Source: Prostheceraeus crozeri (taxonomy: Eukaryota > Platyhelminthes > Polycladida > Euryleptidae). Taken from it: a stretch of DNA of 64,000 nucleotides. The stretch lies in contig CAJQUW010009261.1 of the NCBI GenBank assembly GCA_907163375.1, positions 186,001 through 250,000 on the forward strand, read 5' to 3'. Made by a program: the position numbers and the translations under genes. A model generated the notes under the pieces. That model ran no database searches. It was not told the DNA's origin and saw only the letters and a program-made list of their open reading frames with translations. Below, piece after piece: positions 55,507-64,000 of the stretch; the first letter of the stretch is position 1, and each line of letters begins with the position of its first letter.

Positions 55507-57605
55507 GTCTACGGAAGGTCCGCATACAAAGAATTGCCAAAGCACACTCCGTGCCTCGAACAACGTTGCGAAGAGCATGGCTTTGCAAAGAGAATGATAA
55601 TTCAAGATCATCAATAGGCCGTCCAATAACACTTACTTGTGAACAAGAGAAATGTCTTTGTGAACTTATTTTTGATCGTCAGAAAAGAGGCTTCCGAATG
55701 ACGGTTGATTCGGATAGGAAACTCGTCTTTGAATACTGTGAAATAAATCGTATTCCACATCGTTTCAATCGGACTGAAAAACGAGCAGGCTGGAAATGGT
55801 GGTCAGCCTTCAGGAAACGAAATCCAAGTGTGACATTGAGGCAACCAGAGAATTTGTCGCGAAACCGAGCCTTGGGAATGGCAGAAGATCGAATCAAAGC
55901 ATGTTATGAATGTCTTGAGGCTACTTTGTCTGAGAAAGGATTACTTAACTCTCCAAGTCGTATCTACAATGTCACACAAACCGGCATTCAAATTGTGACT
56001 AAGGGTGTCAAGGTTTTAGCTCAGAGAGGAGCAAAGAATGGGCACTACTGCAGTTTAGTGCACCCTCTATGAAAGAGACGGAAACGCGCCTACTGCAGTT
56101 TAGTGCACCCTAAAACAACGGCGCATTCTCCCGCAAACGATGACTACGCACATTACACCGAAGCGCGCGCTCGGTGTAATGTGCGAAGACGAAGACACAA
56201 AGACACTCATTTATAACTATAGGGAAGAACGAACGGCATTCATTCTGTTGATTAAATCATGTTGTTCTCACATGCATTTTAGGGTGCACTAAACTGCAGT
56301 AGGGGTAAAAGAGGGTGCACTAAACTGCAGTAGTGCCCAAAGAATGTTCAAATATTTTCATCTGCTGAGCGAGGCTCAAACACGACAATTGTTGGTTGCT
56401 GCAATGCAGAGGGAAACTATATACCACCAATGATTATTTTCAAAGGGACTAGGAAACCCACGATTGAATCACTACCTCCAAGATCATTGATTGAAGTTTC
56501 CAAATCTGGATGGATCGACAAAGAATTGTTCCTCGCATGGTTTCGGCATTTCGTCAAACATCTTCCACATCGCTCTGATAATGAAAGAGTAGCTCCAATC
56601 ATGGACGGTCACACAAGCCATGAAAGTGTTGCCTTATTTGAAGAAGCAAACAAGAACAATGTGGACACTTTGAGGCTTCCGTCTCACACCTCAAATTATC
56701 TTCAAACCTTGGACGTAAGTGTCTACGGACACTTCAAAAGATCTTGGAGAGAAAGATGTCGTATTTACATGGATAACAATCCTGGGTCGGTGATTTCAAG
56801 GGCAAATTTTGGAGAAGTCTTCACTGCTGCTTGGAATAAAGCATGTAAGCCTGAAAATGCCATCTCTGGATTTCGAAAGAGTGGTTTGTGCCCATTCTCA
56901 TTCGATGCGATTCCTAAGCAAGCCTTCATCCTTTCAAAGCAATTGTTGGGATCGTCTGCTGATGTGATATGTTTCAAAAATGTTTATTCCGAATTTGTAT
57001 CACAGAATGATACCAATGTACTGGAGAACGATGTCCCAATCGTACCGATAAATCTAATCGAAGAGGTAGTTTCGGAAATCGAATGCGGCACAAATCCACC
57101 TGTAACCGATGACCCAGTCGTGAATCATGTTGAAGAGCCATCGTGTATGAGTGAGAGTCCTATGAACATCACCGACAGTCGAGCAGATGAAATTGTTGTC
57201 GATAATGATGGTTCCTCATACCTCGTACTGGAATCAAGTACACGTATGGAGCCTCAAACATCGACTGGAGAAATTTCCTTTACAGAGTTGCTGCAGCTTC
57301 CCATACAGTCAAGTCGGAAAGCAGCTCAAGATGCCTTCAAGCGAATGAGAGAGCCTGCTTTACTCACTAGCTACCGTTTCAATGTTAATGTCAATGAAAC
57401 ACCATCAACATCAAGCGTTCAAACGGATGAAAGTACATGTCCTCAATGTCTGATCTCATACTACAATGATGCAAGCGGAGATGACTGGCTCCAGTGCATG
57501 GAGTGTCAGAGGTGGGAGCATGCAAAATGCGGGGGAAAAAGTACCATCGGAACATTTTTTTGTAAGGCATGTGTCAGAAACGTTATTGACTTCCTGACGA
57601 AATAG
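55507..57605 (+). pseudogene. pogo-like transposase, exon 2 (DDE domain and PHD finger)
   Basis: Begins after TCTCATTTCAG. It first completes the helix-turn-helix (RIAKAHSVPRTTLRRAW), then a CENP-B-type second DNA-binding region (WKWWSAFRKRNPSVTLRQPE) and the DDE catalytic domain with IMDGHTSH and LQTLDVSVYGHFKRSW, and ends in a PHD finger (57438-57585: CPQC, CMEC, HAKC, CKAC). Without the nested MITE and its duplicated 9-bp target, the two exons total 1902 nt, or 633 residues plus stop. The first catalytic Asp-Glu (normally NVDETG) reads NVTQTG at 55968-55985, so two residues at the active-site strand are replaced. With the MITE inserted, the gene is interrupted. PHD-bearing pogo transposases are known in invertebrates. 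Confidence 0.85.
56041..56337. mobile_element. Nested MITE, 297 bp, inside the pogo transposase
   Basis: The inverted ends GGCACTACTGCAGTTTAG are perfect over at least 27 bases. A second inner inverted copy of CTGCAGTTTAGTGCACCC lies about 50 bases in on each side. The target duplication is 9 bp, CAAAGAATG (56032-56040 and 56338-56346), suggesting a Mutator-type rather than hAT mover. The middle has a 14-bp hairpin, GCACATTACACCGA and its complement, around GCGC-rich bases. No coding content. Confidence 0.9.
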
Positions 57606-57879
57606 CTTGACTGAATTTCATTGACAGAGTTTGACTAGTCCTATGCTACACGTACATCGATACAATTAATACGAAGTTGGATAACCTTTTTTACTTTCTC
57701 AATTCAAAATTTCAGATGGTGATCGAGACATTTTTGGACTTAATGTTCGTGTCTTACTGCTTGATAAGCAACAAAATAAGTGTCCATTAGGGAAGTGGAG
57801 TGTTCAAATTAGGCAAGTGAGATGCAATGCTTTAGATAGGGTGTAGTCAAAAGTGTCCGAATTAGGAAAGTTTACCCTA

Positions 57880-59948
57880 TTTCAGTGCAGTTATTCTGAT
57901 GAACTTCTAGTATGAATTATAATATTCATTGAAACAAATTTAATTCATTTTGGTGATAGCAACTTGCATTGATGAAAAGCACGCAGCATTTCATATCATT
58001 GCAATTTCTATTAAAATTATAAATATAATTGTCATCAAAAGCTGATGATAGGCCTTTATCATCGAAGAATCGTTCTAGAACCAAGTCCGACAAATTCTGA
58101 GGATGAATCGGATCGAAGCTGCCACAACACAAGTGAGCTTCGTGAAATGATGTATATATTGCATATAAGACAATTGACTGATTGCGCGATCGCGCCTGCT
58201 TTCATGTGTTTGTGTTCAATACACAAGCTGGGAATCAAGTGATACTATAACTATAAACTACTCAAAACCAATTACCGTCAGGCTTGCCAGTGGGACGGAA
58301 TGCTTCGTCCCATTTCCACAGAAAAATTATCTCGATTCCCATCCCGGCCCCAAGAGAAAGCTATCGATTGTCATTGATAGATCCTATAATAAGATGGACA
58401 TTCATGCAGAGGCATGAATATATGCAATACGACATGCCTTAGGCCTGCTACCGGGGGTACAATAGCATATAGAGAAGCTCTAACCTTATCCTTGGACCAA
58501 ATTGGCCACACATATCGACGTTAGTCTGTTAGACTGAAAGAGGAAGTTTCCGCGAGATTTCGTTTCAGATTGCTGCGTAAGGTAGAAGACCAACTTTCAA
58601 GCATACCGGTTAAAATTTTACTGCATAGTTGTTAGGCTGCATGTAGGGCGTAGATTGACAGGTCCTCTTATAACGTGTCATGTCTTCGGACCTTTTCGGT
58701 GATGTTGAAAACGGCTCAAAACCCCAATCCTAGACTGGTGGCCATATACCATGAATACACTCGAGCTGGCGAGCTCTTCTCACATGGGCTTTAAATTGTT
58801 TCTACATGCATCCATTAAACTCAGGTAGTGATGCAAATGGAAAGTTTTCCAATGGAAAATTTTGAAATTTTTTTTCGGTTTTTTGCCATTGTTTTGGAGA
58901 CTTGTTGCAGTCGTTTGAAAAGACTGTAATATTCAAAGACCGAAAACCCTCTCTATCATCCCTGCATGCTAACTTTTCGAACCAACTGCACCCTCCATGT
59001 CTATTTCAGATCTTTCCAACTGAATTTCAGACATCTGATGGATTTCAGATTTCTCTAATTGAATTTGAGATATCTGTCAGAAACTCAACTTTGAAAGGAT
59101 CTTAGATTCAACTGGAGAATCTCCAATTCATCTGGAAAAGTCTGAAATTCATTTAAGTAGATCTGAAATCGATTTGGAACTATCTGAACCATCTGAGCTA
59201 GAAATGGAAGATGTGTAGTTTGTCCTCCACGAAGATATCGGACAATACGCCAGAAGTTAGAAGCTATCATATAGATATTCTTCTACTCATCACAGATATC
59301 TTTAGTTTCCAAATATCTCACGAGTTTACAGTCTTCATATATCTTCCAATATATGGTCGCTCATGTATAATGGTGTATTGGATGTGTTTCACATGTACAT
59401 CAACATATGGAGAATTTGTATCATTGCAATCAAGGCTGCAATGCTTAACTTTCAAGCCATAAACAAACTCCCAAATAAAGTGCATTATTTTTGCTCCAGA
59501 TCTTTCACAATGCATGAAATTATACCCCCATTGTAAAGGAAAAAATTCACGTTGTCCCAAAAGATGTCTGTGTTATAATATTAAAAATGCCAACAAATTG
59601 CCACAAGCCACTGGTGGCAAAGGATGAATGCTCAAAAATCCGCGGACGGGATTCGTATTGCTACGATTGTTTTAATCGAAAAGATATGATGAAATCAAGA
59701 GTTTCAGAACAATTCTAGGATGCGCCTATGCCTCGGCTATGATGGAAAACGTAAAAATTATACCGCAAAAATTCAAATTTTTTCATTTTTCAAAATCGCT
59801 TTATTCAAAATAGTGATCAAAATCACCAGTTTTAGACCCATTCTATTGTTGTGTAGCTGCCTCGACTGTGGAAGCGGTCAAAGCATAGGGCACTATCACA
59901 AAAAATTAGAACTTTCAAAATTTTCCGGAAAATTTTCATCACTAAACT
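57880..59948. other. Intergenic DNA between pogo element and hAT MITE
   Basis: No gene recognised. It contains a short hairpin around GGGACGGAATGCTTCGTCCC near 58.3 kb and the degenerate TTTCAGAT motif cluster at 59.0-59.2 kb. Confidence 0.5.
59006..59195. repeat. Cluster of degenerate TTTCAGAT/ATCTGAAA motifs
   Basis: About ten copies of a TTTCAGAT-like octamer occur in 190 bases. They lie in plus sense in the left half (59006-59075) and as ATCTGAAA or TCTGGAAA-like inverses in the right half (59110-59175), so the block can fold on itself imperfectly. It could be the core of a decayed MITE. No terminal repeats or duplication found. Confidence 0.45.
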
Positions 59949-60372
59949 CAGGGATGTGGAGTCGGAGTAGGCCCGGAGTCCTATAATTTTTGCTGGAGTC
60001 GGAGTCCTATCAAATGATAGGACTCCAACTCCGGCCTATAACTAGACCCGAAACAACAAAAATATTAATCCACTTCGAGTTCAGTAACGATTATTTATCC
60101 TCGTGGAGCCGAGTCGCATCCACAGCTTGAAGCGACATTTGATAAACTTTCATCGAAAATGACTGATAATTATTGATACATCAGTGATCAGCAAAAATAG
60201 GTTCAGGTAAGTCTTTATGATGTAGGTTACCATAGTTCTCTTTTAAAAAAACTAGGTACCTAGTTTTATAGGCTAACGTTTGCCGCCCGGAGTCGGAGTC
60301 CTATCAAAAGCCGGAGTCCTATCAACCCCCGGAGTCGGAGTCCTGTCAAAATGATAGGACTCCGCATCCCTG
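59949..60372. mobile_element. hAT-type MITE, 424 bp
   Basis: The ends CAGGGATGTGGAGTC and, inverted, CAGGGATGCGGAGTC differ at one base. Flanking octamers ACTAAACT and ATTAAGCT agree at 6 of 8 positions, an eroded target duplication. GGAGTCGGAGTCCTATCA-type words repeat several times on each side and a GATAGGACTCC inverted copy occurs on both sides. Confidence 0.75.
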
Positions 60373-60744
60373 ATTAAGCTTGAGCAACAATAGATGAGAA
60401 ATGGAATCTCCACGTCCTATATATGCAGTCTAACAATAAAAAAGAACAATGAGTACTGACACCAGGCAAGAGTTGCTGTTGCTACTGATAACACTTCAGA
60501 GCAACGCATACGCGCTTCAAGAGTGAAATGCTTGTGTGCGATTAACTTCTGCTTAAAAAACACTAAAATTAGTGATATAAAATTTCCCACGGTTTTCCCA
60601 TTCCCACCGACAACTGGTTACCGTACTGTAATGGAAAAAGGAAGACATTATCCTGCATACATGCCGTATCCAACACGTCATAATAATTCAGTGAAAATGT
60701 TATTGAAAATAATATAATCGGCAACTTCATATTCACAAGGAAAG

Positions 60745-61883
60745 CACGTGTGTGAAGTTGACGCAACCATTTTTGTTTTAACTGTGCCACTCCCAAAAAT
60801 CACATCAACCACACAGTTCGAGGTCGTTCATCATACGTGTCACTACTCGGTTTCACGAAATTCAGCCGATCTTTTGGCCATAAAACGCTATTCAAATTGG
60901 TTGAGTTTTGAAGCTGATGAAACCACATGCCGGTACCCCGATGCTATTTATTTGATGTGAAACGGCGTTTGAGCAGGGTTTCAACTTGAAAAGTGGTTGC
61001 GGTGGTACAAACTTTGAATTGAGTTTTCCGAGTGGAGGCCGAATTTAGAAAAACTGATGCGTGCCACATAATCAGCAACTCCATTGTACAAGAGACATAT
61101 GCATTTCAGGAGTGGCACACTCGAAATGAAAAATGTTTTCGCTGGGTGTGCATTAATATTTAATTACAAGCTTTGGCATGTGATTTTGATGTTCAATATT
61201 TTCTTTTTGAACGAATGAATGACTATCTATGCTTGATTGACTCTGATGAATATTGACCTACCACACCCGATGATGTATGATACATGCTTGGGTGCTATAG
61301 GCCTACTATTGATTTGAAGTTTGGTTGCGCCAACTTCACACCTTGGTATATTTTTTGGAAGAACATTATTTAATTACAATTAGCTTGGCATATGATTTTG
61401 ATGTTCAATACTTTCCTTAATTTTGAACGAATGAATGACTGCCTGTTTGATTGACTCTGATGAATATTGACCTAGATCATACCGATGATGTAATGTGATG
61501 CATAACTGCTTGGGTGCTGAATATACTATTGATTTGGCTTGGTTGCGTCAATAGTTCACACCTTGGTATATTTTTGAAACTTGATTTTTTACATGAACAT
61601 TATTTTTTTGCGTGGGACATAATTAGACATGGATACTTCATCGTTTCAAATGGGTTTTATTGCTAATTGATGCACTGCTATCATGAAAGTCAGAAAAATT
61701 GGCTGCGCCAACTTCACAGCGCAACCAATTAGAAATTTTAATTGGGTTTTATGGCCAAAAGGAGGCTGAATTTCGTGAAACCGAGGGTGGCACATAATGA
61801 GCGACCTCAAATTGTGTGGGTCATGTGATTTTTCGGAGTGGCACAGTTAAAACAAAATTGGTTGCGCCAACTTCACACACGTG
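60745..61883. mobile_element. DNA element with long (about 140 bp) terminal inverted repeats
   Basis: CACGTGTGTGAAGTTGRCGC starts both ends. Inverted identity continues through a TTTTAACTGTGCCACTCC block and CTCGGTTTCACGAAATTCAG, to about 60890 on the left and 61740 on the right, at roughly 85-90% by eye. Long arms suggest a Mutator-like non-autonomous element, but no 9-bp duplication is evident. The centre holds two copies of a roughly 205-bp tandem unit (about 61157-61365 and 61366-61580), each ending in GCGCCAACTTCACACC or a close variant, itself a copy of the terminal word. Confidence 0.7.
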
Positions 61884-62188
61884 GAAAACGATGCATTCCT
61901 ACGTCATAATAGCGAATATGTAAAATCTAGATGCGACTGCGGGAATTTCCCATCAAATGTGTGACTATAAGCGTAAAAGATAATAGCCATCTGAGTCATC
62001 TAGTTTCATCTGAGTTGACCCTAAAACTGATCTTAAGCATTTTGAACTGGTCTACTTACGGCTACTTGAATTGGTTGCCTGTATTTACAAGTATGAAGAA
62101 AACAACACTTCTTGTTCTCAAAATTTCATTTGTTACAAAGCTATAAAAAGCAGATCTTAGAGTCCCTTCCATAAAAATTATAAAATTA

Positions 62189-63733
62189 TTAGCAACATTT
62201 GCGAACTTTCTCCGGGGGCTCCGCGCATCCCTTCCGCCACTTTCTTTTAGCATTTTTAGTCTGTTTCGCCTGTCGAGACAACACAACTTGTCGTAGATAT
62301 ATCGTTTCTTCTAAACCTGACAACAGCTCTGTGCGAATGTCTCCACACTTCGAGACAGTTTTTGATACTTTGGATACTGCAGTAGCATTTGAACACCGAA
62401 TGTAAGCTTTGGAGTCACCATCAACGATATCAATGTGGGCTACGTCACCACTAAGTAGCGACAATATATCGCGGACGGATTTTCTAGTCAGTGCCACTTC
62501 GGAATGCAGAAGAAGAACAGTTTTACGCATTTGATCTATCTCCTCATCTTCTTCGAAAGCACTCAAGTTTGCACTTTTTGCACTGAGTTTACCAGCCACT
62601 TTAATATTCGCCGATGTACAGTTATTTGTTGATTCTGTACCGTTAGGTATTTTATTAGCTGTATCGCTCTCTGAAATGACGGACATTTCAAGCTTGCGCT
62701 TTTTCTCGGCTCTTTTTCGACGCTTTCGCTCAATATCATTTGCAACTCGTTCTCTGTATGCTTTTTCCTCGTCTCTATCAAGAACATGTAGCTTCTCAAT
62801 TTGAGAAAGAGATAAACAATGTGACAGTACAGTCTGAGCATCAGGGGCAGATCTACACCGCACGAAGATCGTTGCTCCGTTCACCTCGATGTATTCAACA
62901 CGATCATTCATTTCACCAAGACCTTGGCGCATTTCATCCTTGGTTAACGAAAATTTCGGATATATCACCAAAACAGAAGATGTAAGGGGAACATCCTTCT
63001 CTGTTCTCTGTGAATCACTTATTCTTTTAGAAATTTCTTTCATCACAGAATCTTGTTCTGAGAAATGAGTCTTTCGCAATCGTAGCCAATTGCGCTTTGA
63101 GCAAACTCTAACGCGCTCGAGGGATGTTGTCTCCACACGACTTGATACAGAAGAAGGCAATATATCAGATACGTCTAAGTCTAAACTTCTGGCTCTTTGG
63201 CAGAGAACATTCAACTGTTTCTTATAAAACGCAAACACTCCAGAAGGTTTCCCGTTTTCTGCCATCAAGGCGACAGCTGCTCTCGCTTCTGACTTTGTTT
63301 CAAATTCCACAAAGCCAAACCCTTTCTGATCTCCAGTAGTCTTGTAACGAGGTAAGCTGACAAAAATTACTTTTCCAACTGTTTTGAAATAGTCTTCAAT
63401 GCATGATGGTTTTATATTCGGAGGAAGACCTTCCATATAAATGGTTCGCTCATTGACAGGCTCCAACGTTCGCAACTCTTCGCGACGTCTTACTCCGGAT
63501 TTATTGGCGTTGAGCTCAAGGATCTGAGATTTCTTCAGGCAGCGCGCAAGTAACTTAGTAGATTCTATGAACGGACGAATTTTATTGAAAGTTAGGAAAA
63601 CCTCCAAAGGAACGAACCCATCGGTATTGGTAGCAATTTGAGCTAATAGAAACTTGTCTTTTGGCAGATTTCCTTCACTGAAGTAAAATTCCATCTGTCG
63701 CTTTATTTGCGACTTGACATCAATTGATTTAGC
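62189..63733 (-). CDS. LARP7: LARP7-like La-related protein, last exon (5' exons outside window)
   Basis: LARP7 proteins bind the 3' U-rich end of an RNA polymerase III transcript (7SK in vertebrates) and keep the 7SK snRNP, and so P-TEFb control, intact. The exon's 5' edge follows an acceptor (TTGCTTTTCAG read inverted) just above 63733. Thirteen codons (AKSIDVKSQIKRQ) precede the internal Met at 63694 and match the upstream La-motif helix, so that Met is probably not the start. Numbering from it: La motif 1-62 (MEFYFSEGNLPKDKFL); RRM1 84-155 with RNP2 IYMEGL (85-90) and RNP1 KGFGFVEF (124-131); a first xRRM-like domain 239-336 (YIEVNG 268-273, Arg279, basic helix 306-336); an acidic linker; a second xRRM 391-489 (HIDIVDGD 420-427, Arg433, helix ending LSRQAKQTK); then a basic tail and stop (TAA). 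The human protein has one xRRM. The gene is convergent with NEK10. Confidence 0.9.
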   Translation of the reverse strand, partial: AKSIDVKSQIKRQMEFYFSEGNLPKDKFLLAQIATNTDGFVPLEVFLTFNKIRPFIESTKLLARCLKKSQILELNANKSGVRRREELRTLEPVNERTIYMEGLPPNIKPSCIEDYFKTVGKVIFVSLPRYKTTGDQKGFGFVEFETKSEARAAVALMAENGKPSGVFAFYKKQLNVLCQRARSLDLDVSDILPSSVSSRVETTSLERVRVCSKRNWLRLRKTHFSEQDSVMKEISKRISDSQRTEKDVPLTSSVLVIYPKFSLTKDEMRQGLGEMNDRVEYIEVNGATIFVRCRSAPDAQTVLSHCLSLSQIEKLHVLDRDEEKAYRERVANDIERKRRKRAEKKRKLEMSVISESDTANKIPNGTESTNNCTSANIKVAGKLSAKSANLSAFEEDEEIDQMRKTVLLLHSEVALTRKSVRDILSLLSGDVAHIDIVDGDSKAYIRCSNATAVSKVSKTVSKCGDIRTELLSGLEETIYLRQVVLSRQAKQTKNAKRKWRKGCAEPPEKVRKCC

Positions 63734-63735
63734 CT

Positions 63736-64000
63736 GAAAAGCAATGAGAGATGATCACAGGAACTGTCATTGGTATTTAGAACAAATTTTCACAAATTAT
63801 GAAAATTGTAGAACATGAGCATGAATTAATCTGAAAAAGGCATGAAATTGAACGATCCAAGTTTGAAAAACTTCCAACATTGACTTAGGCAACCGATCTA
63901 TTTAATGCTAATTATCCAGATCAGTTTAAATATCACATCTGATTATCAGTGAGTGACATTGCCATGAAATTTTGCGAGATTCAATGTTTAAAGCTAATTT
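63736..64000 (-). other. LARP7 intron sequence to window edge
   Basis: Directly upstream of the LARP7 acceptor. No coding exon with the missing N-terminal La-motif segment is recognisable in these 265 bases, so the preceding exon lies beyond the window. Confidence 0.6.

Larger units (their letters stand above)
53995..57877. mobile_element. pogo/Tigger-like DNA transposon, 3.9 kb, nearly complete
   Basis: The terminal inverted repeats begin GGGTAAACTTTCCTAATT at both ends (right copy inverted, one mismatch in the first 27 bases). TA flanks both sides (53993-53994, 57878-57879), the target duplication of the Tc1-mariner/pogo superfamily. Subterminal copies of the CCTAATTTGGACACTT word occur at 54395-54412, 57776-57790 and 57799-57814, probably additional transposase sites. 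It carries a two-exon plus-strand transposase gene and a 297-bp nested MITE. Confidence 0.93.

Noticed and set aside
1-64000. CRISPR arrays, bacterial operons, ribosomal RNA
   Set aside because: No regularly spaced direct repeats of CRISPR type and no rRNA-like sequence were seen; the window is nuclear eukaryotic DNA.

Overview
The window is animal nuclear DNA. It has GT-AG introns, long AT-rich non-coding tracts, and two host genes of clear animal type embedded in dense transposon debris. The mix of hAT and pogo DNA transposons, Penelope-like retroelements with hammerhead-type ribozyme motifs and tRNA-derived SINEs, plus short scattered words such as TAGGCCTA, suggests a marine invertebrate, perhaps a non-vertebrate deuterostome. 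That placement is a guess and no finer one is supported.

Layout. Bases 1-10,038 hold no recognisable host gene. They contain a 2.6-kb hAT-type element (269-2903), a Penelope-type ribozyme relic near 3.5 kb, a weak retroelement-like ORF near 4.9 kb and a tRNA-derived SINE head near 8.9 kb. From 10,039 to about 52,020 runs one plus-strand gene, the orthologue of the protein kinase NEK10. I assembled 15 coding exons from it, totalling 3315 nt (1104 residues plus stop), with consistent phase across every junction. Its introns make up over 90% of the locus and have absorbed many elements: hAT-type units at 10.7, 15.9, 17.9, 23.4 and 24.9 kb, pogo-type MITEs at 26.7 and 39.0 kb, a SINE at 12.4 kb, a minisatellite at 21.7 kb, a Penelope-like inverted dimer at 45.2-47.0 kb, and a decayed hAT-like transposase at 47.5-50.3 kb.

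From 52 to 62 kb is intergenic. It holds a 224-bp foldback MITE, a nearly complete 3.9-kb pogo/Tigger-like transposon (53,995-57,877) whose transposase gene has one intron, a C-terminal PHD finger and a nested 297-bp MITE, a hAT MITE at 60 kb, and a 1.1-kb element with long terminal inverted repeats.

From 63,733 down to 62,189 on the minus strand is the last exon of the LARP7 gene (7SK/telomerase-class La-related protein), convergent with NEK10 and running off the right edge. It appears to encode two consecutive xRRM-type domains where the human protein has one. I consider this the most interesting host-gene observation. The near-perfect Penelope inverted dimer with a ribozyme motif in each arm is the most interesting mobile-element observation. 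The two host genes have no evident functional link.
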